Source of the DNA: an uncultured Eubacterium sp.
GTDB lineage: Bacteria; Bacillota; Clostridia; Lachnospirales; Lachnospiraceae
Assembly (NCBI GenBank): GCA_910586225.1
Contig: CAJUIL010000055.1
Coordinates: 1-8,531 of the forward strand
Reading direction: 5' to 3'
Length of the DNA stretch: 8,531 nucleotides
In this document: positions 5,823-8,531 of the stretch, piece by piece
How the letters are laid out: the number at the start of each line of letters is the position of its first letter
How positions within the stretch are numbered: the first letter of the stretch is position 1
Notes under the pieces: generated by a model
The model's database searches: none
Told to the model about the DNA's origin: nothing
What the model saw: the letters and a program-made list of their open reading frames with translations, nothing else
Program-made: the position numbers and the translations under genes

Positions 5823-6921
5823 TTATGTGCAGATAGAAAATTTTAAATCAATAAAGAAATTGGCATTGCCATTAGAAAACTTGAATCTGTTTTTTGGAAT
5901 GAATGGTATGGGAAAATCTTCTGTGATACAGGCACTATTACTTTTAAGACAAAGCTTTTGGGAAAATTATAAATCAAGTTTGGATTGCTTATATACAAAT
6001 GGTGAAATGATACAATTAGGAACAAGTAAAGATATTTTTTGCCAAAGTGCGGATTCTGACATTATAAGATTTTTTGTTCAATTTAGTACGCATTTAACTT
6101 ATGATTGCTGCTATAAATATGAACCTGAAGAACTGGACAGTGACCAGTTGATGAGGATGGGAACAGAAATCAATGAGAGTTATGCAGCATCTTTATTTTC
6201 AGATCGGTTTTCCTATTTGGGCGCTGAACATATTGGACCGAGAAAACAGTATAGTACTGAAAATTGGAAAAAGAATGGTGTTGCACGATTGGGGACGATG
6301 GGGGAATTTGTAGTTCCTTTTTTAGCATTGGAAGGAGAAAAAATACGGGTTCCTGATGAGATGTGTCTAAAAACTGGAAAAACAAACCGTTTGATAGATC
6401 AAGTATCTGCATGGATGGGCGAAATATCTCCAGGGATCCGGATATCTGCAGAATTGCTTCCAGTAATTGAAAAGGCAAAACTGGCAATTAGTTATAGTGG
6501 AGACAGATTGGTTTCTGACCCATTTTTACCGATCAATGTTGGATTTGGGATTCCATATGTTTTGCCTCTTGTTGTGGAATTGCTTATTTCAGGTGAAGAA
6601 AGTCTTTTGCTGATTGAGAATCCGGAATCACATCTTCATCCAAAAGGGCAGACTATGATCGCAAAACTAATAGCATTAGCTGCTAACCATGGATGCCAGA
6701 TTATTTGTGAATCTCATAGTGACCATGTGATCAATGGTGTAAGAGTTGCCGTAAAGAATAGGTGTATAAATAATAAAAAGGTAGGAGTTTCTTTCTTTTC
6801 AAAGAATAAAGACCAGGAAACAAAAGTAGTTAATATATATGTAGATGAAAAGGGAAATTTAAGTGATTATCCATCTGGATTATTGGATGAATGGGGAATA
6901 CTTATGACGGAGTTGATCTAG
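5815..6921 (+). CDS. AAA/ABC-type ATPase with C-terminal DUF3696-like region
   Basis: This 368-residue P-loop ATPase is of the SMC/OLD-like kind used in many defence systems. It starts IENFKSIKKLALPLENLNLF, with Walker A GMNGMGKSS (28-36). Later come YLGAEHIGPRKQY (134-146), a signature-like NVGFGIPYVLPLVV (241-254), Walker B LLLIENPE (264-271) with the Glu-Asn-Pro-Glu variant, then SHLHP (272-276), and an H-loop ESHSDHVINGVR (299-310). The end, VDEKGNLSDYPSGLLDEW, fits the DUF3696 pattern (G-x-x-x-x-x-P-x-G-x-x-D). The ATPase body is short, with no long coiled coil and no TOPRIM domain visible, unlike GajA or full OLD proteins. The start ATG lies inside the upstream stop (ATGATTAA), preceded by AGAGGTAA, so translation is probably coupled to the DUF262 gene and the two proteins are likely made in linked amounts. 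It probably senses or remodels; the trigger is unknown. Confidence 0.9.
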   Translation: MINYVQIENFKSIKKLALPLENLNLFFGMNGMGKSSVIQALLLLRQSFWENYKSSLDCLYTNGEMIQLGTSKDIFCQSADSDIIRFFVQFSTHLTYDCCYKYEPEELDSDQLMRMGTEINESYAASLFSDRFSYLGAEHIGPRKQYSTENWKKNGVARLGTMGEFVVPFLALEGEKIRVPDEMCLKTGKTNRLIDQVSAWMGEISPGIRISAELLPVIEKAKLAISYSGDRLVSDPFLPINVGFGIPYVLPLVVELLISGEESLLLIENPESHLHPKGQTMIAKLIALAANHGCQIICESHSDHVINGVRVAVKNRCINNKKVGVSFFSKNKDQETKVVNIYVDEKGNLSDYPSGLLDEWGILMTELI

Positions 6922-6963
6922 TATAACAGAATCTTTGCGTATGATAGGGATAGGATCAGTTAA

Positions 6964-6981
6964 GGGGGAGATAAATAATTG
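6964..6981 (+). promoter_or_regulatory. Ribosome binding site fixing a TTG start for the third cassette gene
   Basis: GGGGGAG (6964-6970) lies 8 bases before TTG (6979-6981), ideal Shine-Dalgarno spacing. The next in-frame ATG is well inside the conserved-looking N-terminal part, at residue 52. The TTG is therefore the best-supported start. Confidence 0.8.
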
Positions 6982-7761
6982 GATTTGTTTTTTAACGAGC
7001 TTTCGATAGAAGGGAAAAAAAGCATAAATAAGGATTCTGCAATATCTTTAGTGAAAGTGTACCGTTCGCTGAGACAATATGAAATAACAACATGTAGAAT
7101 TGCTTCAGAAGATAATCAAAAATTGCACGAGATGATTCAAAGTATGCCGGATTTTCTAAACATAAGAAATTTTTATTTTGCTTTTTTTCGTTCTCCATAT
7201 GAGTCTGAAAATGTAGAAAAAGAACAAAATGAATATTTTGAACATGAATGGCGTTATAATGGTAAGACGTGTATTGGTTTACCATTAGCCTTTATATTGA
7301 AATCAGCTGCTTTAAGTATCTGTGAAGCCGACTGGTGCGGTGCATTTGTTGATGTTACAAAAGACGGTGATGTAGAGACTGTTAGAAATATTAGTACAGA
7401 ACAACATGTTAATACCCATATACCGCAAATTCAGACAAGTGAGGAAGCGGAATTAGTAGAAAGCGGCCTGCAAATAGAAGATAAGAAGATTTCATTAAGA
7501 GACGATCATGGGATAGATGTATTGATGGATTTTTCTAAACGTTTGATAAGATGTCCCTATGTTGTAGGCGTGCTCAATTCTTTGCCATTTAATTCTCATG
7601 AACGTAAATTTATTAAAAAGATACGAAAAGAAGGATTGATCGAAATTGTTTTACCTTGGACAGATAAAGGGTATGGCGTGGTAGTGAAAACTACAGGAAG
7701 AACAATGGATGAAACCGAAAGGATAGGTAAAATTATAATGGAAAAATACGGAGGAGTATGA
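6979..7761 (+). CDS. Protein of unknown function, third gene of the putative defence cassette
   Basis: This 260-residue protein is one whose family I cannot name. It starts at TTG behind an excellent ribosome binding site and begins MDLFFNELSIEGK, with FFNELS resembling a short conserved opening. A central block RYNGKTCIGLPLAFILKSAA (92-111) is followed by SICEADWCGAFVDVTKDG (113-130). A more charged linker spans about 135-180. The C-terminal block SHERKFIKKIRKEG (206-219), LPWTDKGYG, then KTTGRTMDETERIGKIIMEKY (237-257) looks like a conserved end motif (TTGR-x-x-x-ET-x-x-IG). No signal peptide, membrane helix, nuclease or TIR signature is evident. Sampled rows are about 30% GC. It follows the ATPase by 57 bases with no terminator and ends before the terminator at 7803-7848, so it belongs to the same transcript. 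Effector, substrate-recognition subunit or inhibitor are all possible. Confidence 0.75.
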   Translation: MDLFFNELSIEGKKSINKDSAISLVKVYRSLRQYEITTCRIASEDNQKLHEMIQSMPDFLNIRNFYFAFFRSPYESENVEKEQNEYFEHEWRYNGKTCIGLPLAFILKSAALSICEADWCGAFVDVTKDGDVETVRNISTEQHVNTHIPQIQTSEEAELVESGLQIEDKKISLRDDHGIDVLMDFSKRLIRCPYVVGVLNSLPFNSHERKFIKKIRKEGLIEIVLPWTDKGYGVVVKTTGRTMDETERIGKIIMEKYGGV

Positions 7762-7802
7762 GTGTACAGAAGTGTTTGATGTGTAAGTATAATGTATATC
7801 CT

Positions 7803-7848
7803 AAAAGTCCTCTTGTATGAAACTAAGATTTGATACAAAAGGACTTTT
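7803..7848. terminator. Bidirectional terminator between the cassette and the histidine kinase gene
   Basis: AAAAGTCCT (7803-7811) pairs with AGGACTTTT (7840-7848), and TTGTAT (7813-7818) with ATACAA (7833-7838). There is one C-A mismatch and a 14-base loop. A4 at the left and T4 at the right make it near-symmetrical. It lies between two convergent genes, 42 bases past the plus-strand stop and 77 bases past the minus-strand stop, and can serve both. Confidence 0.8.
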
Positions 7849-7924
7849 GATTCGATTATTTTCTGCAAAAACAGTATATTCTGCATGGAATCATTTCTTT
7901 TCAGGATCTATGCGACGGGGGTTC

Positions 7925-8531
7925 CTATTTTAACGGAAGTATAAGAAAAAAAGTAGCCCCGCCGCCTTCAGTATTTTTTACCCCAACATCCCCGGATAAA
8001 AATTCTGCCAATTCTTTTGCAATACTTAATCCAAGACCAAAATGTGACTTATCTGTATGCGACGGATCGGCACAATAAAAGCGGTCAAAAATGTAGGGTT
8101 TGTGCTCCGCAGAAATTCCCTGTCCGTGATCAATCACAGAAATCGTGATAGTCTTGCGCGACAGAGCGGCTTTTAGTTGGATGGATGCTTTCGTCTTAGA
8201 ATGCGAAATGGCATTGTCCATGAAAATGCTTAAAATCTGAAACAGGCATTCCTGATCTGTATATAGTATGGGAAAATGGACGTCCATAAAATCTGCATCG
8301 AAAGGCATTCCTTTTTGACTGCAGATCGGTTCATAAGCTTCATAAAGGGCGATCAGCAGGGTATCCACATTTACCATTGTTTTATGGAGCTTGCGTGTTC
8401 CGGAATCTGAGGAAGCCAGTAGAAGCATATCTTTGATCAACTTTGACATTCGCATAGTTTCTGCATCAATTCTATCCGTGGCCTTTTGAATATCTGGTAT
8501 GCCGTCACTTAATCTGTTTATTTTGTCATTG
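7925..8531 (-). CDS. Sensor histidine kinase, C-terminal part (5' end outside the window)
   Basis: The minus-strand frame is open from the right edge (codon at 8530) to the TAG at 7925-7927, giving 201 visible residues; an internal Met at 8455 is not the true start. The first 50 or so residues (IPDIQKATDRIDAETMRMSKLIKDMLLLASSDSG) are the second helix of a DHp dimerisation domain; the phospho-acceptor His helix lies beyond the edge. A complete HATPase_c domain follows: N-box FMDNAISHSK, the D-box/G1 segment DHGQGIS, F-box IFDRFY, and the G2 lid FGLGLSIAKELAEFLSG, ending GGGATFFLILPL. It would autophosphorylate and signal to a response regulator, probably encoded just upstream (outside, to the right). 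Composition is near 47% GC in a sampled row, closer to the housekeeping block than to the cassette. Signal and target are unknown. Confidence 0.93.
   Translation of the reverse strand, partial: NDKINRLSDGIPDIQKATDRIDAETMRMSKLIKDMLLLASSDSGTRKLHKTMVNVDTLLIALYEAYEPICSQKGMPFDADFMDVHFPILYTDQECLFQILSIFMDNAISHSKTKASIQLKAALSRKTITISVIDHGQGISAEHKPYIFDRFYCADPSHTDKSHFGLGLSIAKELAEFLSGDVGVKNTEGGGATFFLILPLK

Noticed and set aside
6913..6945. Possible internal promoter before the third cassette gene (TTGATC 6913-6918, TATGAT 6940-6945)
   Set aside because: The spacer is 21 bases and the extended -10 TG is out of position by one base; readthrough from the upstream promoter explains expression without it.
7596..7886. 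Minus-strand open frame of 96 codons across the end of the third cassette gene
   Set aside because: Low-complexity, no recognisable motif, and it overlaps both the end of a better-supported gene and the terminator hairpin.
1..8531. CRISPR array, tRNA, rRNA or riboswitch
   Set aside because: No regularly spaced repeats, no cloverleaf or rRNA-like stretch, and no leader longer than about 90 bases before a gene that would fit a known riboswitch.

Overview
The window looks like a chromosomal segment of a spore-forming Clostridia bacterium, most likely Lachnospiraceae. The evidence is the conserved Firmicutes-type genes (YlmC/YmxH, YqeG, NrdR, RpiB, EF-P), strong AGGAGG-type ribosome binding sites, and a moderate-GC housekeeping block next to an AT-rich accessory block. 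No taxonomic search was possible, so this is inference.

Bases 1-332 hold the 3' end of a tyrosine recombinase gene that is broken by an internal deletion, followed by a short non-coding stretch. Bases 333-4490 are a co-directional plus-strand housekeeping block. It contains ychF (ribosome-associated ATPase), a ylmC/ymxH-family PRC-barrel gene, nrdR (repressor of ribonucleotide reductase genes), a yqeG-like HAD phosphatase gene, rpiB (pentose phosphate isomerase), efp (elongation factor P) and an FlK-like thioesterase gene. nrdR-yqeG-rpiB appear to be one transcription unit behind a promoter at 1787-1815. efp has its own well-formed promoter (3349-3377), with a small hairpin almost exactly at the predicted transcript 5' end. 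A hairpin follows efp, and a strong intrinsic terminator (4518-4552) closes the block.

Bases 4607-7848 are a self-contained, AT-rich three-gene cassette with its own extended -10 promoter and its own terminator. The genes encode a 377-residue DUF262/ParB-like protein (DGLQR motif), a 368-residue AAA/ABC-like ATPase of the DUF3696 type that overlaps it by 8 bases, and a 260-residue protein of a family I cannot name, starting at TTG. This has the architecture of an antiphage defence system. From memory it resembles the three-gene Menshen (Nsn) type, but I could not verify that. It is the most interesting object in the window.

Bases 7925-8531 carry the C-terminal part of a sensor histidine kinase on the minus strand, convergent with the cassette and cut by the window edge. 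The hairpin at 7803-7848 is nearly symmetrical and can serve as a shared bidirectional terminator.
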